Part shown: positions 1 through 4,836 of the stretch, one piece after another
Layout of the letters: each line of letters opens with the position of its first letter
Position numbering within the stretch: the first letter of the stretch is position 1
From: Neisseriaceae bacterium
Lineage (GTDB): Bacteria; Pseudomonadota; Gammaproteobacteria; Burkholderiales; Neisseriaceae
Reading direction: 5' to 3'
Assembly (NCBI GenBank): GCA_017989485.1
Contig: JAGNPU010000115.1
Location: 1-6,335 of the forward strand
DNA: 6,335 nucleotides
Program-made: the position numbers and the translations under genes
The notes under the pieces: model-generated
Told to the model about the DNA's origin: nothing
Database searches by the model: none
Seen by the model: only the letters and a program-made list of their open reading frames with translations

Positions 1-1
1 G

Positions 2-262
2 GCCTATGGCAATCGTCACCGTGTGGCGGGCTTGGAGCGCGCTTTGGCCAATGTGAAAACCTATTGCGTGGACGCCAATGAAGTGCGCGACCAGCAGTAT
101 AAGGCCGACAAGCAGCGAATCAAAATCAAAGAGGTAGAATTAGACATTCAGCAGGCGCAGACGCAAGGGCGTGCCGACAAGGCCCAGAAAAAACGTTTGA
201 AGCTAGAGAAAGAACAGCTGAAGCTGCAGCAAATCATTAACGAGTATCCCGGCGTTAAATAA
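2..262 (+). CDS. DUF1090 (YqjC-like) protein, 3' part only
   Basis: This is the C-terminal part of a small protein whose start lies before the window. Reading in frame from base 2 gives 86 residues and a TAA stop at 260-262. The visible part begins AYGNRHRVAGLERAL and continues through a conserved-looking Cys in VKTYC. It ends in a highly charged Lys/Gln/Glu-rich helix (KIKEVELDIQQAQTQG, then KKRLKLEKEQLKLQQ) that should form a coiled coil. The GN-x-HR-x-AGLE-x-AL pattern followed by Cys matches what I recall of DUF1090 proteins such as E. coli YqjC, small exported proteins of unknown function. A signal peptide and a partner Cys would be expected upstream and cannot be checked here. A GTG at 23 could be read as a start, but the family homology continues before it, so I treat the gene as cut by the window edge. 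An intrinsic terminator follows 18 bp after the stop. Confidence 0.8.
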   Translation, partial: AYGNRHRVAGLERALANVKTYCVDANEVRDQQYKADKQRIKIKEVELDIQQAQTQGRADKAQKKRLKLEKEQLKLQQIINEYPGVK

Positions 263-280
263 AGTTGGGGTAGCGATCAT

Positions 281-311
281 ACGCCTTGCGGCTGACGCAA
301 GGCGTTTTTTT
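281..311 (+). terminator. Intrinsic terminator of the DUF1090 gene
   Basis: A perfect 10-bp stem, ACGCCTTGCG (281-290) with CGCAAGGCGT (296-305), closes a 5-nt GCTGA loop. It runs directly into seven Ts (305-311). On the minus strand no T-run follows the stem, so it should work only for plus-strand transcription. Its last bases overlap the stop codon (310-312) of the convergent hemerythrin gene. Confidence 0.9.
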
Positions 312-825
312 ATGGGCGCTGCTGGCGACGCTCGGCCATGAGGTGGCCCATATTGCCGAGTAGGGCAGCCGGAATGGTGTCTAAGGCCACGGCAAACAGG
401 GGTTCTTCGCGTGCAATGTGGTCGGCATAGGCCTGGGCGAAGGCACTGAGCAGGCTTAAGTCGGTGTGGGGCTGGTGTAGCAGCTGCAGCAGGCTGGCCT
501 CAACGCCTTGCCAGGCACGATCTAGTCGTTGATGATCACACAATAAGGCCTGTACCTGCGTTTGGGTGTGGGGGGCATACTTAATCAGCAGGGGGAACAG
601 GTTGACCTCTTCGTCCTGGTGGTGAAGTTTGGCCCCTAAATTAAAGTAGTGGCGGATTTGGGTAATGGCGGCCACGACCACGGCATTCACGCCGTGTTGG
701 GCCACGTAAGCGGGCAGGGCGAGCAGGTCTTGGCTAAAACGCGTCACTTTGCCATGGCAGGCCTTAAGTAGTTCAATAGGCTCGTTAAATGTGACCGCAG
801 GGCCATTTTGAAACGGTGTGTGCAT
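310..825 (-). CDS. Hemerythrin HHE-domain protein
   Basis: The product is 171 residues and resembles bacterial HHE-type hemerythrin proteins, four-helix bundles that bind a non-haem di-iron centre. Candidate ligands sit at the expected spacing: His24 in ELLKACHGK, His59 in IRHYF, His68/His69 with Asp71-Glu72-Glu73 in LHHQDEEVNLFPLL (67-80), His98 in CDHQRLD, and His136 with Glu140-Glu141 in ADHIAREEPLF. The repeated H-x3-5-E-x2-LFP pattern is the family hallmark. No signal peptide or membrane segment is visible, so it is probably cytoplasmic. Relatives are linked to oxygen, nitric oxide or iron-sulfur-cluster stress, but this sequence does not show which applies. I chose the ATG at 825 because it follows GGAGG (841-837) by 11 nt and begins the recognisable domain. 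An in-frame extension to 957 would add 44 low-complexity residues lacking family character. The gene is divergent from argG. Confidence 0.85.
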   Translation of the reverse strand: MHTPFQNGPAVTFNEPIELLKACHGKVTRFSQDLLALPAYVAQHGVNAVVVAAITQIRHYFNLGAKLHHQDEEVNLFPLLIKYAPHTQTQVQALLCDHQRLDRAWQGVEASLLQLLHQPHTDLSLLSAFAQAYADHIAREEPLFAVALDTIPAALLGNMGHLMAERRQQRP

Positions 826-836
826 GATGAAACAAA

Positions 837-841
837 CCTCC
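837..841 (-). promoter_or_regulatory. Ribosome binding site of the hemerythrin gene
   Basis: GGAGG on the minus strand (plus-strand CCTCC), 11 nt before the ATG at 825. The spacing is slightly long, but the strong match decides the start codon against the longer reading from 957. A run of five Ts lies immediately 5' of it on the minus strand. Confidence 0.7.
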
Positions 842-867
842 AAAAAGCCCTCGCCGCAAGAAAAGGC

Positions 868-901
868 AAAAAAGCGCCCGCAGGGGGTGGTCGAGCAGGC
901 G
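868..901 (-). promoter_or_regulatory. Terminator-like hairpin in the hemerythrin leader
   Basis: Read on the minus strand, CGCCTGC (901-895) pairs with GCGGGCG (881-875), a 7-bp GC-rich stem with one G-U pair and a 13-nt loop. One C later comes a run of six Ts (873-868). This is the layout of a rho-independent terminator, but it lies 43 bp upstream of the hemerythrin start rather than after a gene. It may be an attenuator, a 5' stabilising hairpin, or a block to transcription arriving from the argG side. Confidence 0.45.
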
Positions 902-907
902 TCAATG

Positions 908-937
908 TGTATAATGAAGCGTAATGATTGAACACAA
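908..937 (-). promoter_or_regulatory. Possible hemerythrin promoter
   Basis: On the minus strand TTGTGT (937-932) lies 18 bp before TATACA (913-908), or 17 bp before TTATAC. The match to sigma-70 boxes is partial (3/6 and 4/6). The start point would fall near 901, at the very edge of the leader hairpin. The same bases form a perfect TATAAT on the other strand. Confidence 0.3.
910..915 (+). promoter_or_regulatory. Perfect -10 hexamer pointing toward argG
   Basis: TATAAT preceded by TGTG. No convincing -35 box is found at 16-19 bp spacing. If used, it would give argG a leader of roughly 175 nt containing both inverted repeats at 946-1009. Confidence 0.3.
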
Positions 938-945
938 TCTGATCT

Positions 946-972
946 GGGCAAAATCATATCCTGATTTTGCCC
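946..972. repeat. Perfect 11-bp inverted repeat upstream of argG
   Basis: GGGCAAAATCA (946-956) and TGATTTTGCCC (962-972) are exact reverse complements separated by TATCC. Only three Ts follow, so it is a weak terminator at best. It could be an operator or a leader hairpin. A smaller dyad, GATTG-N4-CAATC (926-939), lies just before it. Confidence 0.7.
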
Positions 973-975
973 TTT

Positions 976-1009
976 GGCATGGAATACGTCAATAACCGTA
1001 TTTCATGCC
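976..1009. repeat. Second inverted repeat upstream of argG
   Basis: GGCATGGAATACG (976-988) and CGTATTTCATGCC (997-1009) pair at 12 of 13 positions, with the remaining pair G-U in RNA, around an 8-nt loop. It begins 4 bp after the previous inverted repeat. It does not match the E. coli ARG box, whose two half sites lie much closer together. T-rich sequence follows (TTGTTTTCG) without an uninterrupted run. Confidence 0.7.
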
Positions 1010-1036
1010 TTGTTTTCGTGTTTGGTCTTCTAATTC

Positions 1037-1042
1037 TATAAA
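1037..1042 (+). promoter_or_regulatory. Possible proximal argG -10 box
   Basis: TATAAA lies in an AT-rich patch 57 bp before the argG start. A poor -35 (TTTTCG, 1013-1018) sits 18 bp upstream, immediately after the second inverted repeat. If this promoter is used, the inverted repeat would sit around or just upstream of -35, where an operator would act. Confidence 0.35.
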
Positions 1043-1099
1043 TAGTGTGGCACGCGTTTTGAGCGCTCGTTAATCTCAACCATCAAAGAAAGTAGTTTC

Positions 1100-2326
1100 A
1101 TGTCTGATATTAAAAAAGTGGTGCTCGCCTACTCAGGCGGTTTAGACACCTCGGTGATTTTAAAGTGGTTACAAGATACTTACCAATGTGAAGTGGTAAC
1201 CTTTACGGCTGACTTAGGTCAAGGCGAAGAAGTTGAGCCCGCACGACAAAAAGCCATTGATTTGGGCATTAAGCCTGAAAATATTTATATTGAAGACCTG
1301 CGCGAAGAGTTTGTCCGAGATTACGTGTTCCCTATGTTCCGTGCCAACACCATTTACGAAGGCGAATACCTATTGGGCACGTCGATTGCGCGTCCTTTAA
1401 TCGCCAAGCGCCAAATTGAAATCGCCAACATGGTGGGTGCGCAAGCCGTGTCCCATGGGGCAACCGGTAAAGGCAATGACCAAGTGCGTTTCGAGCTGGG
1501 CTATTACGCCCTGTCACCCGACGTGAAGGTGATTGCCCCTTGGCGTGAGTGGGATTTGCTGAGCCGTGAAAAACTATTGGCCTATGCCGCCCAAAACGGC
1601 ATTGACATCACCAAACGTAAATCAGGCGGCAGCCCATACTCTATGGACGCCAACCTATTGCACATCTCTTACGAAGGCCTGGCTTTGGAAAACCCTGCCG
1701 ACGAGCCAGAAGAAGACATGTGGTTGTGGACGGTTAGCCCTGAAAATGCCCCTGACGAAGCCGAATACATTGAACTAGGCTTTGAAAAAGGCGACATCGT
1801 GTCGATTAATGGCGAAAAAATGTCGCCCGCCACCGTGTTGACCTATTTGAACAAAGTCGGCGGCAAACACGGCGTGGGTCGTTTGGACATCGTGGAAAAC
1901 CGCTACGTGGGCATGAAAAGCCGCGGCTGTTATGAAACCCCAGGCGGCACCATTATGTTGAAAGCCCACCGCGCGATTGAGTCGATTACCTTGGACAAAG
2001 GCGCGGCTCACCTGAAAGACGAAATCATGCCTAAGTATGCCGAGCTGGTGTACAACGGTTACTGGTGGAGCGCCGAGCGCGAAATGTTGCAAGCCCTGAT
2101 CGACAACAGCCAGCAGCACGTGAATGGTACGGTTCGTTTGAAACTGTATAAAGGTAACGTGATGGTTGTCGGCCGTGATTCCGCCACCGACTCTTTGTTC
2201 GACCCGATGATTGCCTCATTTGACGAAGATGGTGGCGTGTATGATCACGCCGATGCTGCAGGCTTTATTCGCTTGAACGCCTTGCGTTTACGCGTGGCCG
2301 CCGCGACGCGCAAACGCAATAAATAA
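1100..2326 (+). CDS. argG: Argininosuccinate synthase
   Basis: ArgG is the cytoplasmic enzyme that joins citrulline and aspartate, using ATP and releasing AMP and pyrophosphate, to make argininosuccinate, the penultimate step of arginine synthesis. The 408-residue length is normal for the short (type I) family. The N-terminal PP-loop nucleotide-binding motif AYSGGLDTS is at 10-18. Other hallmarks are [10 protein letters not shown] (35-44), [16 protein letters not shown] (88-103), [15 protein letters not shown] (118-132), [16 protein letters not shown] (178-193) and [18 protein letters not shown] (266-283). All look intact. The ATG at 1100 starts the conserved [14 protein letters not shown]; only a weak purine-rich site (AAAGAAAG, near 1085-1092) precedes it. 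The gene stands alone: argF, argH and other arg genes are absent here, and a terminator follows 15 bp after the stop. Upstream dyads may regulate it, but no canonical ARG box is visible. Confidence 0.98.
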   Translation: MSDIKKVVLAYSGGLDTSVILKWLQDTYQCEVVTFTADLGQGEEVEPARQKAIDLGIKPENIYIEDLREEFVRDYVFPMFRANTIYEGEYLLGTSIARPLIAKRQIEIANMVGAQAVSHGATGKGNDQVRFELGYYALSPDVKVIAPWREWDLLSREKLLAYAAQNGIDITKRKSGGSPYSMDANLLHISYEGLALENPADEPEEDMWLWTVSPENAPDEAEYIELGFEKGDIVSINGEKMSPATVLTYLNKVGGKHGVGRLDIVENRYVGMKSRGCYETPGGTIMLKAHRAIESITLDKGAAHLKDEIMPKYAELVYNGYWWSAEREMLQALIDNSQQHVNGTVRLKLYKGNVMVVGRDSATDSLFDPMIASFDEDGGVYDHADAAGFIRLNALRLRVAAATRKRNK

Positions 2327-2340
2327 GCCTTATGGTTGTC

Positions 2341-2368
2341 AGCCCACTTTTTGAGTGGGCTTTTTTTT
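2341..2368 (+). terminator. Intrinsic terminator of argG
   Basis: AGCCCACT (2341-2348) pairs with AGTGGGCT (2354-2361) around TTTTG, an 8-bp perfect stem running into eight Ts (2361-2368). It separates argG from the membrane protein gene downstream. Confidence 0.92.
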
Positions 2369-2387
2369 AGCCACCACGCACCCAAAT

Positions 2388-2392
2388 GGGGA
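2388..2392 (+). promoter_or_regulatory. Ribosome binding site deciding the membrane-protein start
   Basis: GGGGA lies 6 nt before the ATG at 2399. The same frame is open back to a TTG at 2336, but that longer reading passes through the argG terminator and is rejected. Confidence 0.6.
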
Positions 2393-2398
2393 AACCAA

Positions 2399-3412
2399 AT
2401 GAGCATCAAAACGTTTTTACAGCAACGTGACGTTGAGTTTAGCCTGAAACGCTATGGCATCGACGCCCTCAACTTTATGGCGCTGGGCCTGTTTAGCTCT
2501 TTAATCGTGGGCCTGATTTTGAAAACCATCGGCGGCTGGGCCAGCTTGCCCTGGCTGGTTGACGTGGGTAGCCAGGCACAAAGCCTGATGGGTGCGGCCA
2601 TCGGCGTCGGCGTGGCCTACGCCTTAAAGGCGCCGCCGTTGGTGCTGTTCGCCAGCGTGGTGACCGGCAGCGCCGGTGCGGCCTTAGGGGGCCCGGTAGG
2701 CTGTTTTGTGGCGGCCGCCATCGGCACCGAGCTGGGCAAAATCGTGCACAAGCAAACGCCCATCGACATCGTGGTCACCCCTGCGGTCACCCTCATTGCC
2801 GGTTTGGCCGTGGCCCAATACATTGGGCCACCCATCGGCAGCATGATGACGGCCATCGGTGGGTTCATTATGTGGGCGGTGGCGCTACAGCCGCTGTTAA
2901 TGGGCATGGTGGTGGCGGTGGTGATGGGCATTTTGCTGACCTTGCCGGTGTCGAGTGCCGCGGTGGCGATTGCGCTGTCGCTCAGCGGCCTGGCGGCCGG
3001 CGCCGCCACCGTCGGCTGCTGTGCGCAAATGGTGGGGTTTGCGGTCATGAGCTACCGCGAGAATAAGCTGTCGGGCCTATTGAGCCAGGGCCTGGGCACC
3101 AGCATGTTGCAAATGCCGAACATCGTGCGCAACCCCAAAATCTGGATTCCGCCGATCGTGGCCAGCGCCGTCTTGGGGCCGTTGTCGACGATGGTGTTTC
3201 AAATGCACAATATTCCTTCGGGGGCCGGCATGGGCACCAGCGGCCTGGTGGGTCAGGTGGGCACGATTAATGCCATGGGCGACGGCTGGCAGGTGTGGGC
3301 GGCCATCGGCCTGCTGCACTTTGTCTTGCCGGCGGTGTTGACCCTGTTGGTGGCCGCCTGGTGCCGTCGGCGCGGCTGGATTAAAGACGGTGATTTAACC
3401 TTAAACGTGTAA
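2399..3412 (+). CDS. PTS_EIIC_2-type integral membrane protein
   Basis: This 337-residue, very hydrophobic protein should sit in the inner membrane with about 8-10 spanning segments. Examples are roughly 26-46, 62-76, 80-108, 125-143, 147-182, 184-216, 247-267 and 300-321. From memory it resembles the PTS_EIIC_2 family, a putative membrane component related to sugar phosphotransferase IIC proteins. Family-like stretches are the short basic N-terminus KTFLQQRDVEFSLKRYGIDA, GTSMLQMPNI-VRNP (232-246) and NIPSGAGMGTSGLVGQ (271-286). No IIA or IIB domain is fused or encoded nearby, so sugar phosphorylation through this protein is unsupported and its substrate is unknown. It is very GC-rich and rich in Ala and Gly. 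An argG terminator sits upstream and a hairpin downstream, so it is probably a single-gene unit, although no clear promoter is visible in the short gap. Confidence 0.8.
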   Translation: MSIKTFLQQRDVEFSLKRYGIDALNFMALGLFSSLIVGLILKTIGGWASLPWLVDVGSQAQSLMGAAIGVGVAYALKAPPLVLFASVVTGSAGAALGGPVGCFVAAAIGTELGKIVHKQTPIDIVVTPAVTLIAGLAVAQYIGPPIGSMMTAIGGFIMWAVALQPLLMGMVVAVVMGILLTLPVSSAAVAIALSLSGLAAGAATVGCCAQMVGFAVMSYRENKLSGLLSQGLGTSMLQMPNIVRNPKIWIPPIVASAVLGPLSTMVFQMHNIPSGAGMGTSGLVGQVGTINAMGDGWQVWAAIGLLHFVLPAVLTLLVAAWCRRRGWIKDGDLTLNV

Positions 3413-3420
3413 GGCATGGC

Positions 3421-3476
3421 CAACCCCCAACAGGCACCGACTTGACGAGCGGTGCCTGTTTGTCGGTAAGGGGTTG
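3421..3476 (+). terminator. Long hairpin, probable terminator after the membrane protein gene
   Basis: The core stem AACAGGCACCG (3429-3439) with CGGTGCCTGTT (3450-3460) is a perfect 11 bp around a 10-nt loop, followed by a short T stretch (TTTGT). An outer stem, CAACCCC (3421-3427) with GGGGTTG (3470-3476), can extend it. The U-tract is weak, so termination may be incomplete or the hairpin may mainly protect the 3' end. Confidence 0.7.
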
Positions 3477-3650
3477 CTCAATAGAATCGTTGTTGCCCCC
3501 AAAGAGGCTTTTTAGCATTACGCTACTGGTCATTAGCGTAGAGGTGATGGTCGGAGAAATGGGTTAGCATTTAGCGGTAACCATGATGTTATGTGGCTCT
3601 TTTAGCTAGTTTGTTATTGAGTATTTTATAGGTTGTTAAATAAACAATAA
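3477..3650. other. Gene-free convergent spacer with clustered TTAGC motifs
   Basis: No plausible gene is seen on either strand between the end of the membrane protein gene and the methyltransferase terminator. It holds five copies of TTAGC on the plus strand, at 3512, 3533, 3564, 3571 and 3602. There is also a 7-bp dyad, TACGCTA (3519-3525) with TAGCGTA (3534-3540). Base composition shifts toward AT across this spacer. Confidence 0.5.
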
Positions 3651-3690
3651 AATATTAATGACGCTGGGCGGCGACAACGCCATTAATATT
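3651..3690 (-). terminator. Probable terminator of the methyltransferase gene
   Basis: AATATTAATG (3651-3660) and CATTAATATT (3681-3690) are perfect 10-bp inverted copies. The 20-nt centre can fold further (GGCG-ACAA-CGCC, 3670-3681, with one overlapping base). On the minus strand a T-rich stretch (TTATTGTTTATTT) follows. It lies 20 bp after the methyltransferase stop. The AT-rich stem makes it an imperfect terminator. Confidence 0.55.
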
Positions 3691-3709
3691 GCTTGCGCAG
3701 TGAGCAGCA

Positions 3710-4510
3710 CTATATGCCTTTTGTTGCATACGTCGCTAAAAAAGTAGGGATCACCAAGTCAATAAGAAAGCGTGGCTTAGGTTGTTCATCCTCATAAAAG
3801 CCATTAATACTAAAGCCCGCATCTATTTGACCTGCAATAAGGTCGGTTAAACTATGACCGAAAACAAAAGCTTCACCTTTATTGCGTTTTTGATCTAACA
3901 TTTCAGCTGGAAGGTCTTTGAGATCAGAGTAGGGTAATTTATAACGTGGTTTAATCACCCCCTGTTCGTGATAGATTGGATCTTTGTCATGAATATAGAC
4001 AACGGGGTTATAAAAACCAGATAGTAGGCGGCCATCTTCTGCCAATACGCGGTAACATTCCTGCCAAACTTTACGAACATCCGGCACATAAAGATTTGAT
4101 ATTGGATGAAAAATGAGATCAAAAGAGCGATCATCAAAAACACTTAAGTCAGCCATGTCTCCTTGAACGGTTATCAAATCAAGATGATCCCGTTGGGCGA
4201 CATTTTGATCTTGTTCAAGCTGTTTTTTAGATAGGTCAAACACGGTCACCTTAGCGCCAGCTGCACTTAAAATAGGTGCCTGTTGCCCGCCGGCAGAGGC
4301 TAAGCATAAAATACGTTTACCTTTAATATCGCCTAACCAATTGATAGGACAAGGGCTTGGCGTTAAATGTACTTGCCAGCGCCCTTGTTTCGCCAAGTCG
4401 ACCTCCTCACGGCTCACCGGGCGTGACCACTCATGTTGCTCTTCGGCCTGTTTGTCCCATGATGTTTGATTATGGGAAAGCAGATCGTTTATTTGTTTGT
4501 TTTTCGTCAT
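3710..4510 (-). CDS. Class I SAM-dependent methyltransferase
   Basis: The 266-residue product has the class I Rossmann-type methyltransferase core. Motif I is ILCLASAGGQQAP (67-79), where the usual Gly-rich loop reads ASAGGQQ. The acidic residue ending strand 2 is Asp92 (VTVFDLS). QGDMADL (116-122) contacts the adenine side in this fold, FDLIFHPIS is at 130-138 and RVLAEDGRLL at 154-163. An N-terminal cap (about 1-60, NQTSWDKQAEEQHEWSRPVS) and a C-terminal region with GQIDAGFSINGFYED and PTFLATYA complete it. It is a soluble cytoplasmic protein with no signal peptide. From memory the whole length resembles a methyltransferase family common in Bacilli; the substrate is unknown. The ATG at 4510 is preceded by AAGGA at 5 nt. 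Sampled lines are about 42-43% GC, lower than the flanking genes, suggesting recent transfer. It is divergent from the ABC-F gene. Confidence 0.88.
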   Translation of the reverse strand: MTKNKQINDLLSHNQTSWDKQAEEQHEWSRPVSREEVDLAKQGRWQVHLTPSPCPINWLGDIKGKRILCLASAGGQQAPILSAAGAKVTVFDLSKKQLEQDQNVAQRDHLDLITVQGDMADLSVFDDRSFDLIFHPISNLYVPDVRKVWQECYRVLAEDGRLLSGFYNPVVYIHDKDPIYHEQGVIKPRYKLPYSDLKDLPAEMLDQKRNKGEAFVFGHSLTDLIAGQIDAGFSINGFYEDEQPKPRFLIDLVIPTFLATYATKGI

Positions 4511-4515
4511 ATTAT

Positions 4516-4520
4516 TCCTT
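4516..4520 (-). promoter_or_regulatory. Ribosome binding site of the methyltransferase gene
   Basis: AAGGA on the minus strand, 5 nt upstream of the ATG at 4510. It supports this start. Confidence 0.7.
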
Positions 4521-4521
4521 T

Positions 4522-4604
4522 ATGGTTAATAAATAACATATAACTATAAATCATCACTTTAAATATATTATAATAATAAGTACACCATGTAATGGTTATT
4601 AAAT
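4522..4604. repeat. 13-bp direct repeat flanking the methyltransferase promoter region
   Basis: ATGGTTAATAAAT (4522-4534) and ATGGTTATTAAAT (4592-4604) agree at 12 of 13 positions. The second copy overlaps a small dyad, ACCAT-GTA-ATGGT (4584-4596). The two copies bracket the candidate -10 box, a layout that would suit a repressor, although AT-rich sequence produces such matches easily. Confidence 0.4.
4567..4572 (-). promoter_or_regulatory. Possible methyltransferase -10 box
   Basis: TATAAT on the minus strand, about 57 bp upstream of the ATG. The sequence 17 bp upstream (CCATTA) is a poor -35. The region is so AT-rich that chance matches are likely; an overlapping TATAAT also exists on the plus strand (4569-4574). 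Confidence 0.3.
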
Positions 4605-4632
4605 ATCCTAAAATGATAAACTGTTTTAGATA
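4604..4632. repeat. Inverted repeat in the divergent intergenic region
   Basis: TATC-C-TAAAA (4604-4613) pairs with TTTTAGATA (4624-4632), nine pairs with one bulged C and a 10-nt centre. It lies between the methyltransferase and the ABC-F leader. No T-run follows on either strand, so it is more likely an operator-like dyad than a terminator. Confidence 0.4.
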
Positions 4633-4668
4633 GGGCAAAAACTCAATACTCATGCTTCAGCATCATCT

Positions 4669-4695
4669 CCCATGAATACATGATAGGGTGTTTTT
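4669..4695 (+). promoter_or_regulatory. Small hairpin with T-run before the upstream ORF
   Basis: CCCATG pairs with CATG-ATA-GGG (4669-4688; CATG stem 4671-4674 with 4679-4682, loop AATA, three-base bulge). It is followed by TG and five Ts (4691-4695). The fold is weak for a terminator. It would cover the AGGG that may serve as ribosome binding site for the small ORF starting at 4696. Confidence 0.3.
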
Positions 4696-4821
4696 ATGAT
4701 GAACTCGAATGCCCTCCCTTTTTTTAAAGAAAGTCTATTTGAGGATGGCCATGAACTAAGCACTTTTTTTGACATTCATCACCTCTGCCTAGCGAGTAGG
4801 CCAGGGGACGTTTTGATTTAA
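4696..4821 (+). CDS. Possible 41-residue upstream ORF of the ABC-F gene
   Basis: ATGATG at 4696 opens a 41-residue reading frame, MMNSNALPFFKESLFEDGHE at the start and CLASRPGDVLI at the end, with TAA at 4819-4821. AGGG (4685-4688) lies 7 nt before the start, an acceptable ribosome binding site. The stop lies 15 bp before the ABC-F ATG and abuts its A-rich Shine-Dalgarno. I recognise no family, and no signal peptide or membrane segment is evident. It contains the CCTCC-C-T7 tract that can pair with the ABC-F ribosome binding site, so it may be a regulatory leader peptide, as known for several inducible resistance genes. A short ORF of this length could also arise by chance; codon use gives no strong support. 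Confidence 0.35.
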   Translation: MMNSNALPFFKESLFEDGHELSTFFDIHHLCLASRPGDVLI

Positions 4822-4832
4822 AAAAAAGGAGG
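4713..4832 (+). promoter_or_regulatory. Potential anti-Shine-Dalgarno pairing in the ABC-F leader
   Basis: CCTCC (4713-4717), one unpaired C (4718) and seven Ts (4719-4725) are complementary to AAAAAAA (4821-4827) followed by GGAGG (4828-4832). That gives 12 pairs with a single bulge and would bury the ABC-F ribosome binding site. The intervening loop of 95 nt lies within the possible upstream ORF, whose translation would disrupt the pairing. Confidence 0.4.
4826..4832 (+). promoter_or_regulatory. Ribosome binding site of the ABC-F gene
   Basis: AAGGAGG, a strong match to the 16S anti-Shine-Dalgarno, lies 4 nt before ATG 4837. The spacing is short, and a TTG at 4843 would have 10 nt. I still prefer the ATG. 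Confidence 0.8.
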
Positions 4833-4836
4833 CCTT

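Noticed and set aside
826..957. Longer hemerythrin start at 957 adding 44 residues
   Set aside because: The extra residues have no family character, pass through the terminator-like leader hairpin and promoter-like sequence, and lack a ribosome binding site as good as the GGAGG before 825.
976..1009. ARG box (ArgR operator) upstream of argG
   Set aside because: The half sites lie further apart than in the 18-bp ARG box and the TGAAT/ATTCA core is missing.
1775..2119. Minus-strand open frame inside argG
   Set aside because: It lies wholly opposite an intact, conserved gene, and its translation has no recognisable family.
2336..2398. Longer start for the PTS_EIIC-like gene at TTG 2336
   Set aside because: It would translate through the argG terminator hairpin and T-run; the ATG at 2399 has its own ribosome binding site.
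3580..3710. Integron attC site next to the methyltransferase
   Set aside because: There is an imperfect hairpin and some AAC/GTT triplets, but no paired core sites of the RYYYAAC/GTTRRRY type, and no integrase.
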